A stretch of 64,000 nt of DNA from Priestia filamentosa (GTDB taxonomy: Bacteria > Bacillota > Bacilli > Bacillales > Bacillaceae_H): contig NZ_FXAJ01000001.1 of assembly GCF_900177535.1 (NCBI RefSeq), positions 868,001 through 932,000 on the forward strand, written 5' to 3'. The position numbers and the translations under genes are program-made. The notes below the pieces were generated by a model. It made no database searches and was not told where the DNA came from. It saw only the letters and a program-made list of their open reading frames with translations. How positions within the stretch are numbered: the stretch's first letter is position 1; each line of letters opens with the position of its first letter. This document shows positions 1 to 7,189 of the stretch, in pieces.

Positions 1-187
1 AAATAAAAACAAAAGTAGGAGTTCCGAAGTAAAAAATCATTGCTAATGCTGAATATGCAAATATTTCAAAACTTGAGATCACTTCTCGATATCCTTCAAT
101 TCCGAAATTGACAGAATGGAGAAAGACGACAGATAGACATGCAATGGCTCTAATTATAAATATCTCATTTATGTGTTGCCTTTTCAT
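1..187 (-). CDS. Acyltransferase 3 family membrane protein, N-terminal part
   Basis: Partial gene running off the left edge. On the minus strand an AAGAGGTG ribosome site precedes ATG (187-185) and the protein begins MKRQHINEIFIIRAIACLSV, followed by VFLHSVNFG and a second hydrophobic stretch. An IRAIACLSVVFLHS-type start, with a conserved His in the first membrane helix, is typical of acyltransferase-3 (OafA-like) proteins that O-acylate cell-surface sugars. Only about 62 residues are visible, so the family call rests on this first helix. The substrate cannot be inferred. Confidence 0.6.
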   Translation of the reverse strand, partial: MKRQHINEIFIIRAIACLSVVFLHSVNFGIEGYREVISSFEIFAYSALAMIFYFGTPTFVFI

Positions 188-657
188 TAATACACCTCTT
201 AATCTTATATAATGAAAAATATTACCACGATATAGGACAAAAGTATAATGTTTTTTTATTGGATAAGGTGAGTCTTTTTTCACCTTAAGTTTGCTTCGCC
301 TTTTAATAACAACGAGTTGACGCTTTTTTCTGCTATGAACGAGCATAATGGTCATATCCATCACTTACTTTTAATTAACTTGTGACTCTATAAAAAACGA
401 AAACTAACAGATAGTTCGTAAAATAAACGTCCATAAAAACTTTTACGGACCACTATTTCTTGTTAGAAATTCAGTTTCCCTAATGTTCTTTCAAGTTTAA
501 AATGGAATTACGAACGTTCTTTAAAAAGTACATATATTTGTGGACGTTTAAGGGTAAGAAGTTAACAATTGAAGAGAGTGTCTAGATTAAATGCCTAGTT
601 ATAGCAGATTGATGGTGAAATATACATATGTGAGGAAATAGGTTATGAGATGATTTG
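188..657. other. Gene-free stretch
   Basis: About 470 bases of AT-rich sequence between the acyltransferase start and a broken gene. It should hold the acyltransferase promoter. A small inverted repeat (AAGGTGA ... TTCACCTT, about 265-288) is present but lacks a T-run on either side. No open frame of convincing composition was seen. Confidence 0.4.
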
Positions 658-939
658 ATGAACTCTGTGAAAGAGTATCTGCCTGTTCTAATTGCCATTC
701 TTAGTGCTTTACTTATACGCAAGACGTAATAATAATTTTATGAACTTTCATATCCAATCCAAAGAAAGCTTAGAAGAACTGTTAGAGCCAATGTACTTAT
801 GTTTAAAGAGTATAGTAAATATAGAGTATATGTACAAAAAAGAAGAAAATTTCAAAAAATGTTTGAGGATTATAAACCTTATAAAATTCCCACTCATAGA
901 CTTTATAGCCAATTACTTATTTCGTTATATAAGGATTAA
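658..939 (+). pseudogene. Frameshifted small membrane-anchored protein
   Basis: Three consecutive frames together read like one small protein. An N-terminal anchor begins ATG 658 (MNSVKEYLPVLIAILSALLI) and hits a stop at 727-729. A second frame then carries NFHIQSKESLEELLEPMYLC and following residues. At the A-run near 855 the sense moves frame again to MFEDYKPYKIPTHRLYSQLL, ending at TAA 937-939. Restoring one A in the run would join the last two parts. The intact parent looks like a one-helix protein of about 90 residues. I do not recognise the family. Sequencing error in the homopolymer is an alternative for the second shift only. Confidence 0.55.
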
Positions 940-1007
940 AACTGATATCATCGAATTTTGAATTCAACCTTTCCCTATGAGGGCTTTTTTGTACTAGGTA
1001 TCTAAAG

Positions 1008-1042
1008 AATAAAGACATCACAGAAAGGATGTCTTTATTTTT
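1008..1042. terminator. Terminator between broken gene and hag
   Basis: A 12-bp inverted repeat (AATAAAGACATC at 1008-1019 and its complement at 1028-1039, 8-nt loop) directly follows the hag stop codon. It can serve hag on the minus strand and anything reading in on the plus strand. Confidence 0.7.
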
Positions 1043-1043
1043 C

Positions 1044-1904
1044 TTAGCGAAGCATTTGAAGCACGTTCTGAGGTTGCTGATTTGCTTGAGTAAGCATTGC
1101 TTGAGAAGCTTGAGAAAGAATAGAATTCTTTGTTTGAGCCATCATTTCTTTAGCCATATCAACGTCACGGATGCGAGACTCAGCAGATGTTAAGTTTTCA
1201 TTTTGAGTGTTTAAGTTGTTAATTGTATGCTCTAATCGGTTTTGAACCGCACCAATGGTAGAACGTTCAGATGAAACTGTTTTAATGGCTGTATCAATAG
1301 AATCTAATTGTTTTGTGAAATCAGTAGTTGTGAAATCAGTAACATCAATTTGATCAATTTTAACATCAGTACTTCCAAGAGTTTTTGCGCTCATATCTCC
1401 AATAGAAACAGAGATTGTTTGGACTGCATTAGCACCAATTTGGAAAGTTTGGGCGCTGAATGTTCCATCTAATAAATTCTTTCCATTAAATTGCGTTCTG
1501 TCAGCAATTCCTTTACTAGTTCCATCAGTAGTTCCACCAATTTCATCTTGTAAAGCTGTAATTTCTTTTTGAATAGCACTAAGATCATCAGTTCCTTGTG
1601 TTCCTGTATTACCAGCTTGAACTACTAGTTCACGCATACGTTGAAGAATATCATGAGTTTCATTCAATCCACCTTCAGCCGTTTGAAGAAGAGAGATTCC
1701 ATCTTGTGCATTTTTAGATGCTTGATCTAAGCCACGAATTTGTGAACGCATTTTCTCAGAGATTGAAAGGCCTGCTGCATCATCTGCTGCACGATTAATA
1801 CGAAGACCAGAAGAAAGCTTCTCCATGTTTTTAGACATTGCGTTGTTGTTTACACTTAGACGATTGTAAGTGTTTAAAGCAGAAATGTTGTGATTAATTC
1901 TCAT
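1044..1904 (-). CDS. hag: Flagellin
   Basis: Structural subunit of the flagellar filament, exported by the flagellar type III apparatus. The N-terminus MRINHNISALNTYNRLSVNN and the helical D1 segment with GLRINRAADDAAGLSISEKM are classic flagellin. The C-terminus ends in the coiled D0/D1 segment with SILSQASQAMLTQANQQPQN and a final LR. At 286 residues it has only a short variable centre, as in small Bacillus flagellins. The ATG at 1904 is chosen over an upstream codon because GGAGG lies 8 nt before it and MRINHN is the conserved start. The gene stands alone, with its own SigD-type promoter and a CsrA-type leader hairpin. Confidence 0.97.
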   Translation of the reverse strand: MRINHNISALNTYNRLSVNNNAMSKNMEKLSSGLRINRAADDAAGLSISEKMRSQIRGLDQASKNAQDGISLLQTAEGGLNETHDILQRMRELVVQAGNTGTQGTDDLSAIQKEITALQDEIGGTTDGTSKGIADRTQFNGKNLLDGTFSAQTFQIGANAVQTISVSIGDMSAKTLGSTDVKIDQIDVTDFTTTDFTKQLDSIDTAIKTVSSERSTIGAVQNRLEHTINNLNTQNENLTSAESRIRDVDMAKEMMAQTKNSILSQASQAMLTQANQQPQNVLQMLR

Positions 1905-1941
1905 TACTACTACCTCCATGTAATAGATCTATTATTTTGGC

Positions 1942-1959
1942 GGGCACGTCCTTGTGCCC
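1942..1959 (-). promoter_or_regulatory. CsrA-type binding hairpin in the hag leader
   Basis: On the hag mRNA the sequence reads GGGCAC-AAGGAC-GTGCCC: a perfect 6-bp stem presenting GGA in a 6-nt loop. The core ACAAGGACGT fits the CsrA consensus. A second GGA sits in the Shine-Dalgarno ATGGAGGTAG about 37 nt downstream. In B. subtilis, CsrA bound at two such sites blocks hag translation and is titrated by FliW. That mechanism is established there and inferred here. Confidence 0.75.
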
Positions 1960-2062
1960 ATATGAGTTGCTCCTGTCAATTGAGCAGGAAAATTGTTTAC
2001 TATAAATCCTTTAAGGAACTTCTAGAAGAATGACATTATGTATAATCCTTAATTCTTTTTTT

Positions 2063-2089
2063 ATATCGGACTAAAGGGAGGAGATGTTA
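2063..2089 (-). promoter_or_regulatory. SigD promoter of hag
   Basis: On the minus strand TAAC (2089-2086) is followed after exactly 15 bases by TCCGATAT (2070-2063). The SigD consensus is TAAA-N15-GCCGATAT, so there is one mismatch in each element. It implies a leader of about 150 nt that contains the CsrA hairpin. Confidence 0.75.
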
Positions 2090-2307
2090 AGCTTTTTTGG
2101 AACAAATTCCATATCTTTATTAAGAAAGATAGATTTTTTCTAAGTGGTAGTAGAGAGAACTAATAATGAACTGTATAATGCGGTAAGATATTTTACATAT
2201 TAAAGCAATCCTATTCTGGAGAAATATAGTTTAGGAGATTAAAATAATAGGTATTGGGATTACACTCTTGGCTAACTATTAAGAGATACATATTAAGGAG
2301 AACTAAC

Positions 2308-2760
2308 ATGAAAAACATTTGGGATACAGAATACGAAACAAAAGCACCTGTCACAGAAAGAGAAGTGATAGAAGCTGAGAAAAAGCTCGGCATAAAACTT
2401 CCGGAGGCTTATATTGAGCTATGTAAAATCCACAACGGAGGCTCCATCATTTATGATTCTTTTCCAACATCAGTACCAACAGGATGGGCAGATGATCATA
2501 TCAGTGTAACATCGATTGTGGGAATTGATGAAGAAGGCATTTTATCAAGTTCTTACTATATTGAAGAGTGGGAGTTGCCGGAAAACATCTTATTACTAGA
2601 AGGTGATGGGCACTGGTGGATTGCGATGGATTACAGAGAGAGAAATGAAAATCCACCCATCATTTATATTGATTTAGAAGCAAGTGTTGATCCTTTTATT
2701 CTAGAATTAGCTCCGGATTTTAAAAGCTTTGTAGAGGGCTTATATACACATGAAGATTGA
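2308..2760 (+). CDS. SMI1/KNR4 (SUKH-1) family immunity-type protein
   Basis: A 150-residue single-domain SUKH protein. The signature is the start MKNIWDTEYETKAPVTEREV, then an amphipathic helix ending EKKLGIKLPEAYIELCKIHNGG, a middle beta segment with a GDGHWWIAMDYR core, and the C-terminal helix PDFKSFVEGLY. SUKH proteins neutralise diverse nuclease toxins of polymorphic-toxin systems. No toxin gene lies beside it, so it is an orphan or a general-purpose immunity gene. ATG 2308 is chosen because AAGGAG lies 8 nt upstream; an in-frame earlier Met has no ribosome site. Confidence 0.85.
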   Translation: MKNIWDTEYETKAPVTEREVIEAEKKLGIKLPEAYIELCKIHNGGSIIYDSFPTSVPTGWADDHISVTSIVGIDEEGILSSSYYIEEWELPENILLLEGDGHWWIAMDYRERNENPPIIYIDLEASVDPFILELAPDFKSFVEGLYTHED

Positions 2761-2768
2761 TGGGGGAA

Positions 2769-2796
2769 GTTCAGCAGGAGGTTGCTGAGCTTTTTT
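2769..2796 (+). terminator. Terminator after SUKH gene
   Basis: An 8-bp stem (GTTCAGCA / TGCTGAGC, one GU pair) with a 6-nt loop, followed by TTTTTT, lies just after the SUKH stop codon. Confidence 0.8.
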
Positions 2797-2844
2797 ATTA
2801 ATATAATAGAAGTAATAGAGGAAACTAGGAAAGGGGGAGAAATC

Positions 2845-3372
2845 TTGCTAACAGTTAATGAATTAATTAGAAGCATATGGTATGGGCCAGCATCTTCTGT
2901 TGGAGAAACTCAAAATATTGGAGCGTCTTTAACAGAGGAAGAGAAGCTAATTTCTCTCATCCTGTTGTTTAAGAGCGGAGAATTTTCTTTGAAGCCTGTC
3001 TTCCTTCATCCTATGAATAGCACTGAAAATGAAAAGCTTTTAAATTTATGTATCCATGTGTTCTGTTCCGTATGTACGCATGAAGATTTGCGAAAAGTAG
3101 AAAACTTGAACTTTCTATCCCAGGTATCAGAGGATAATGCTTATGTTTTTGCATCATGTGCAAGAGAGACGCTATCTCCTGAAGTTGTTCCGTATCTTTT
3201 AGCTCTACTAGAAGAGTGGGACGATACTGTTGTGGAAGAAGTGATCCGAGATAGTCTAGATCATATGATGGACTACACAGAGAATCTTGATTGGAACGCT
3301 CCTGTTGATGAAATTGGCTCTTATTATATGGAGTGGATGAACACTCTTTCGCCGACTTTCTACTATATATAA
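2845..3372 (+). CDS. Immunity protein, Imm47-like
   Basis: A soluble, acidic, mostly helical protein of 175 residues. The second half contains FASCARETLSPEVVPYLLAL, then LEEWDDTVVEEVIRDSLDHM and EIGSYYMEWM, which resembles the Imm47 family of predicted polymorphic-toxin immunity proteins as I remember it. The TTG at 2845 is the likely start because AGGAAAGGGGGAG lies just upstream. An earlier in-frame codon at 2782 would put the start inside the preceding terminator. It lies between two SUKH-type regions and next to a gene fragment, matching an immunity-gene island. The cognate toxin is not visible. Confidence 0.55.
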   Translation: MLTVNELIRSIWYGPASSVGETQNIGASLTEEEKLISLILLFKSGEFSLKPVFLHPMNSTENEKLLNLCIHVFCSVCTHEDLRKVENLNFLSQVSEDNAYVFASCARETLSPEVVPYLLALLEEWDDTVVEEVIRDSLDHMMDYTENLDWNAPVDEIGSYYMEWMNTLSPTFYYI

Positions 3373-3640
3373 TGGAGGGCCTGTTTTTCCAGGGAATCTA
3401 ACAAAGTCTCTTGTCCAAAGAGCATTTGCTATAAGAGGGGAGAATACACCGGTAAAAATGAAGAGTGTTCCTATTTTGTTATCAGTATGGAGCGGTGCGA
3501 AATGTCCCCTTCAATATAAAAAAGTAATGGATGAAGAAGTATTTCAACAGCTTATGAATTATATAGATACTCTAGCAGAAAGAAGTTGGGAAAGAGGCCG
3601 GAAATATTTCTACGGGAATAGTGTGGAGGGCCCCCTTTAG
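3371..3640 (+). pseudogene. Gene fragment without a start
   Basis: An open frame overlapping the end of the previous gene reads NGGPVFPGNLTKSLVQRAFA, then IRGENTPVKMKSVPILLSVW, SGAKCPLQYKKVMDEEVFQQ and LMNYIDTLAERSWERGRKYF, ending at TAG 3638-3640. Composition is protein-like throughout, but no start codon with a ribosome site exists, and the only ATG (3458) is mid-sequence. It looks like the 3' part of a gene whose 5' end was lost when it was joined to the Imm47-like gene. Family not recognised. Confidence 0.45.
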
Positions 3641-3688
3641 TTTATGAGAAAATTCATATAAAGAATTTAAAAAAGGAGTCAGATTCTC

Positions 3689-4660
3689 ATGAACATTTTA
3701 GTCACAGGCGGAGCAGGGTTTATTGGCAGCAATTTTATTCAGTATATGATAGAAACTTATTCAGCGTATTTCATTGTTAATTATGATGCTCTTACATATG
3801 CAGGGAATTTAGATAATTTAAAAGAGATTCATCATCACGAGCATTACACGTTTATAAAGGGAGATATCAATAATCGGGAGCTTCTTGATACAGTTGTCAA
3901 AGAGCATGAAATTGAGGTTATCATAAATTTCGCAGCGGAATCACACGTTGATCGTAGCATTACAGAGCCAGATGTTTTTATTAAAAGCAATGCCCTAGGA
4001 ACGCAAACGCTGTTAGACATCGCAAAAGAGAATGAGATTAAAAAGTACGTTCAAATTTCTACAGATGAAGTGTATGGCTCATTAGGAAAAACGGGCTACT
4101 TCACAGAAGAAACGCCGCTTGCCCCAAACAGTCCATATGCGGCTAGTAAAGCAGGAGCAGACATGCTTGTCAGTGCTTATTATAAAACATATGAACTGAA
4201 TGTGAATATTACACGATGCTCCAATAATTATGGTCCTTATCAGTTTCCGGAAAAGCTGATTCCATTAATGATTACAAATGCCATGGAAGGAGAACGGCTA
4301 CCAGTCTATGGAGATGGAAAGAACGTCCGAGATTGGCTGCATGTTAGAGACCATTGCACGGCAATTGATCTTGTTATCCATAAAGGGGTGGCTGGGGAAG
4401 TCTATAATATTGGTGGAGGCAATGAAAAAACGAATAATGAAATTGTTCATTTTATTGTGGAGAAACTAGGTGTTTCAAGAGAACTCATTCATTTTGTAGA
4501 AGACAGACTTGGTCATGATCGTCGCTATGCGATTGACGCAACAAAAGTGGAAAAAGAATTGGGGTGGAAACCTACATACACATTTGAAAAAGGAATGGAC
4601 GAAACAATTCGGTGGTATGTAGAGCATGAAAAGTGGTGGCGAAAGATTAAAAAGAACTAG
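3689..4660 (+). CDS. rfbB: dTDP-glucose 4,6-dehydratase
   Basis: Converts dTDP-glucose to dTDP-4-keto-6-deoxyglucose, the committed step toward dTDP-L-rhamnose and other surface deoxysugars. It is an extended SDR fold: NAD-binding GGAGFIGSNF at residues 7-16, the TDEVYG segment with catalytic Asp/Glu near 120, and YAASK with catalytic Tyr/Lys near 147. These are followed by NNYGPYQFPEKLIPLMI and RDWLHVRDHC motifs. Full length (323 residues). The usual partners (rfbA, rfbC, rfbD) are absent from this neighbourhood, so this is an orphan copy. ATG 3689 has AAGGAG upstream. Confidence 0.93.
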   Translation: MNILVTGGAGFIGSNFIQYMIETYSAYFIVNYDALTYAGNLDNLKEIHHHEHYTFIKGDINNRELLDTVVKEHEIEVIINFAAESHVDRSITEPDVFIKSNALGTQTLLDIAKENEIKKYVQISTDEVYGSLGKTGYFTEETPLAPNSPYAASKAGADMLVSAYYKTYELNVNITRCSNNYGPYQFPEKLIPLMITNAMEGERLPVYGDGKNVRDWLHVRDHCTAIDLVIHKGVAGEVYNIGGGNEKTNNEIVHFIVEKLGVSRELIHFVEDRLGHDRRYAIDATKVEKELGWKPTYTFEKGMDETIRWYVEHEKWWRKIKKN

Positions 4661-4829
4661 CAGGGTGGTTTACAACTGCATGGTAAAGATTTCATAGAAC
4701 AATTAGCCCTGAAACTATGTTGTCCTCAAATTCGTAAATATATTGGAAAGATATTTTGTTATTAAAATCTATAAAAGAAAAAAGATTTGTCGATATAGAA
4801 ATAAAATACTGTATAGAAATGAGGGCATC

Positions 4830-5123
4830 ATGAAAAAGTCAATCCTGCTTATTCCCGTTCTGGTCGGTGTTATAGCATCCCTATTTTCATTCTCTTTATC
4901 TTTTGCGGTAAAGCTTCCAGCTCACACCAATAAAACGAATTTTATGATCCACTGGTTAGAACGTTCGCTTCTTTATGGATTTTTTGTATTTTTAATCTTG
5001 TTAATCGCGCTTGCTCTCGTTCATTTTCGTCATGAGCGTACATCTCACGCTACGGAACTTAAAGAAAAAGATAGACGGTATGGAAAGAACGGAGCTCCAC
5101 GAGAAATCCACCATCTAGATTAA
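4830..5123 (+). CDS. Small two-helix membrane protein
   Basis: A 97-residue protein with an N-terminal hydrophobic segment (SILLIPVLVGVIASLFSFSL) that could be a signal anchor. A second membrane helix (LLYGFFVFLILLIALALVHF) follows, then a charged basic/acidic cytoplasmic tail. ATG 4830 follows GAGGGC and is preferred to an upstream in-frame Met that would add 29 very basic residues. No family recognised. It stands alone between rfbB and the next small gene. Confidence 0.6.
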   Translation: MKKSILLIPVLVGVIASLFSFSLSFAVKLPAHTNKTNFMIHWLERSLLYGFFVFLILLIALALVHFRHERTSHATELKEKDRRYGKNGAPREIHHLD

Positions 5124-5224
5124 TGAGTGGAATGCTCTAGTATTCTTAGGTTAGGGCTAGCTCATATGCCAAGCCTTCCACATAAACTAATATCAAAGGT
5201 TATGGTGGAAGGAGGGCACGTATA

Positions 5225-5470
5225 ATGGATAACTCATCTGACAAACAGAAAGGCATTCCTGACTCACTAGTGGATTCGTTAGTTCATGATGTATTAAGGA
5301 AAAACAACCTTGATCCAAGAAAAGTGAAGGGACACTTATCCGGCGATCAAAAAAGAATGCTTCAAGAGCTTTTTGGAGATTTACAAGAGCAAGTTGAAGC
5401 GTATGTAAATAAACCGAAGTTAAAGAGAAAAAAGATTCAAAAGCCAAAAGAAGATGAGAAAGAAGAATAA
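5225..5470 (+). CDS. Small charged protein of unknown function
   Basis: An 81-residue soluble protein with an N-terminal helical part (IPDSLVDSLVHDVLRKNNLD), a SGDQKRMLQELFGDLQEQVE helix, and a very basic then acidic tail. A strong AAGGAGGG site precedes ATG 5225, and a good terminator follows at once, so it is a genuine monocistronic gene. No family recognised; the size and charge pattern resemble small sporulation-associated Bacillus proteins, but that is a guess. Confidence 0.65.
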   Translation: MDNSSDKQKGIPDSLVDSLVHDVLRKNNLDPRKVKGHLSGDQKRMLQELFGDLQEQVEAYVNKPKLKRKKIQKPKEDEKEE

Positions 5471-5471
5471 A

Positions 5472-5510
5472 AAAAGAACACCTTTTGATAGGTGTTCTTT
5501 TGGTTTTTAT
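5472..5510 (+). terminator. Terminator after small charged protein
   Basis: AAGAACACC / GGTGTTCTT stem with an 8-nt loop and a T-rich tail immediately follow the stop codon. It also faces the converging yozG-type gene. Confidence 0.8.
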
Positions 5511-5520
5511 GGACAAGTTC

Positions 5521-5742
5521 TTATCCCTCCGTGTTTTCGTCAGCTCTGTATTCCAAAAGGTCTCCAGGCTGACAATCTAAAGCCTTACAAATTGCCTCTA
5601 AAGTGGATAATCGAACCGCTTTTGCTTTTCCATTTTTCAAGATAGAAAGGTTAGCCATTGTGATGCCAACCCGTTCTGAAAGTTCTGTTACACTCATTTT
5701 TCTTTTCGCTAACATTACATCAATATTGATTATAATCGCCAT
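5521..5742 (-). CDS. yozG: XRE-family regulator (YozG-like)
   Basis: A 73-residue DNA-binding protein consisting only of a Cro/C1 helix-turn-helix: VMLAKRKMSVTELSERVGIT, then a recognition helix MANLSILKNGKAKAVRLSTL and the closing EAICKALDCQPGDLLEY. It belongs to the YozG-type regulators encoded with a DUF2975 membrane partner. Start at 5742 chosen because GAGGTG lies 6-7 nt upstream. It follows the membrane gene by about 10 bases in the same operon. Confidence 0.8.
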   Translation of the reverse strand: MAIIINIDVMLAKRKMSVTELSERVGITMANLSILKNGKAKAVRLSTLEAICKALDCQPGDLLEYRADENTEG

Positions 5743-5752
5743 TATGTTCACC

Positions 5753-6229
5753 TCAGACCGTTAAGTCATTTTCTGATTTTATATCGATGGCTTCTTGTAA
5801 AAGCTTTTGAAGAACAGCCGCAAAGAATGCGATAACTAGTGAAGCAAAGATAGGGACCATTCCAATTAGGATGAGACCTGGGGCATCGTCTAGCTCTGCT
5901 ACGAAAAAGACGAATGGCAGCATGATCACATACAAGCTACTAATTATAATTGCACAGTATTTTATTTTTTGTAAAGCTCTTACAGAGATTTGGGAGAACG
6001 CTTTGTTTTTGTCAATGTAGCTCAAAAGTCGGAACGCCTGATACAACGCAACGAAAAACGGAATCGCTGACACATACATAATAATGACAATGGGATAGAG
6101 TATATGGGCATACTCTGGATTTGCTGGATGATTCGCTAAGTAATATAAGCCAAATATACATAGGGCAAGAGCTGGAGTTCCAATCAGAAAAACAGCTATT
6201 TTTAAAAAGATGGTTGAACCTCGTTTCAT
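5753..6229 (-). CDS. yoaS: DUF2975 membrane protein (YoaS-like)
   Basis: A 158-residue protein with four hydrophobic segments: an N-terminal helix (FLKIAVFLIGTPALALCIFG), one around ILYPIVIIMYVSAIPFFVAL, a third near YCAIIISSLYVIMLPFVFFV, and a fourth near GLILIGMVPIFASLVIAFFA. The loop LLSYIDKNKAFSQISVRALQ between helices two and three is the DUF2975 hallmark. Members are encoded beside a small XRE regulator, as here. The pair probably forms a membrane-linked regulatory unit, but the signal is unknown. GAGGTG precedes ATG 6229. Confidence 0.85.
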   Translation of the reverse strand: MKRGSTIFLKIAVFLIGTPALALCIFGLYYLANHPANPEYAHILYPIVIIMYVSAIPFFVALYQAFRLLSYIDKNKAFSQISVRALQKIKYCAIIISSLYVIMLPFVFFVAELDDAPGLILIGMVPIFASLVIAFFAAVLQKLLQEAIDIKSENDLTV

Positions 6230-6784
6230 AAAAACACCTCACTGATTTATTGTCCATTTGAATTTAACACATTTTTTATCGAAATACAATAAATAATTAA
6301 TGATTATGGTTATATTTTTATTGCTATGTGAATCTTTCTTTGATTTTAACCAAAGAGAAAAAGCATCTCTCATATAAAGAAATGCTCTATAAAACTATTT
6401 CATTTATAACCCTTTCAATTAATCCATTAGTTCAAGATTAAAGGCAAGGATCATGGACTTTGTGAAAAATTAGTCTGTCTATGATTTTAAAATAATGTCC
6501 TTTAAGCCGTTTTATCAGTAATGAGAATAGGATTAGAGAGTGGGACTTTGTTCGTTAATCGCTATAAGGGAAACGCTTATCTCTCACATAAGATATAGCA
6601 GAAGTTTTAAGAGGAAAGTAGAAAGTAGTTCTTTTGAATCTCGGAACGTTTGTTCTTATTAGGTATAAAGGTCTTGTTGGCTTAAAAAAAGCAATCCTTC
6701 TTCCTATCCAAATTTTCCATATATTCCTTTAAAATAGTAGTTGGAAAAGAAAAGGATTTGAGGAAAAAGGAAGGAGAGGATCGA
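6230..6784. other. Gene-free stretch before the toxin operon
   Basis: About 550 AT-rich bases separate the divergent yoaS and toxin operons and must hold both promoters. I saw no convincing -35/-10 pair, no long inverted repeat and no protein-like frame. The last 60 bases are purine-rich and lead into the toxin operon's ribosome site. Confidence 0.4.
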
Positions 6785-7189
6785 TTGGGCTACGATGTAT
6801 GGGGCGGCGTAAAAAATGTAGCGAGTGATGCTTGGGATAAGACTAAAGACACAGCTAATGATGTCAAAGATAAATTGGAAGAGGCAAAGGAAGAAGCAGA
6901 ACGTCAACTTCTCCGGGCTAAATATTTGGCTCAAGCAGAAGCATTGGATAGCTATGCAAATAATGTAAGAAAAGCGCTTGAAGACTTTAACCAAGCGCCT
7001 CAAGAAAATGCGAAAGCTTATAATGCGCATGCGGTTGATTGGCAAGGGAAGAAAAAAGAAGCCTATGATGATTATCAAAATCAGCTTCGCACAGTGGCTG
7101 GTGAAGCCCGTGTTGATGGCCAAAATCTTATCATTGAAATCGAGAAGAAAGCCGCTCAGCTCAGAGAAAAGGCAGGTAATCTTGCATGA
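6785..7189 (+). CDS. Helical helper/partner of the polymorphic toxin
   Basis: A 134-residue soluble protein, nearly all helix and strongly charged. After LGYDVWGGVKNVASDAWDKT comes a Lys/Glu/Ala heptad stretch, then a second helical region ending EIEKKAAQLREKAGNLA. TTG 6785 is chosen because AAGGAGAG stands 6 nt upstream. It overlaps the toxin gene by four bases (ATGA), so the two are translationally coupled. Small helical WXG100-like proteins encoded directly before LXG-type toxins act as targeting partners for type VII secretion. I infer that role from position and composition, not from a clear WXG motif. Confidence 0.6.
   Translation: MGYDVWGGVKNVASDAWDKTKDTANDVKDKLEEAKEEAERQLLRAKYLAQAEALDSYANNVRKALEDFNQAPQENAKAYNAHAVDWQGKKKEAYDDYQNQLRTVAGEARVDGQNLIIEIEKKAAQLREKAGNLA

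Noticed and set aside
4661-4762. In-frame extension of rfbB beyond its TAG stop
   Set aside because: The 34 codons do not resemble the dehydratase C-terminus, and the 323-residue protein is already full length.
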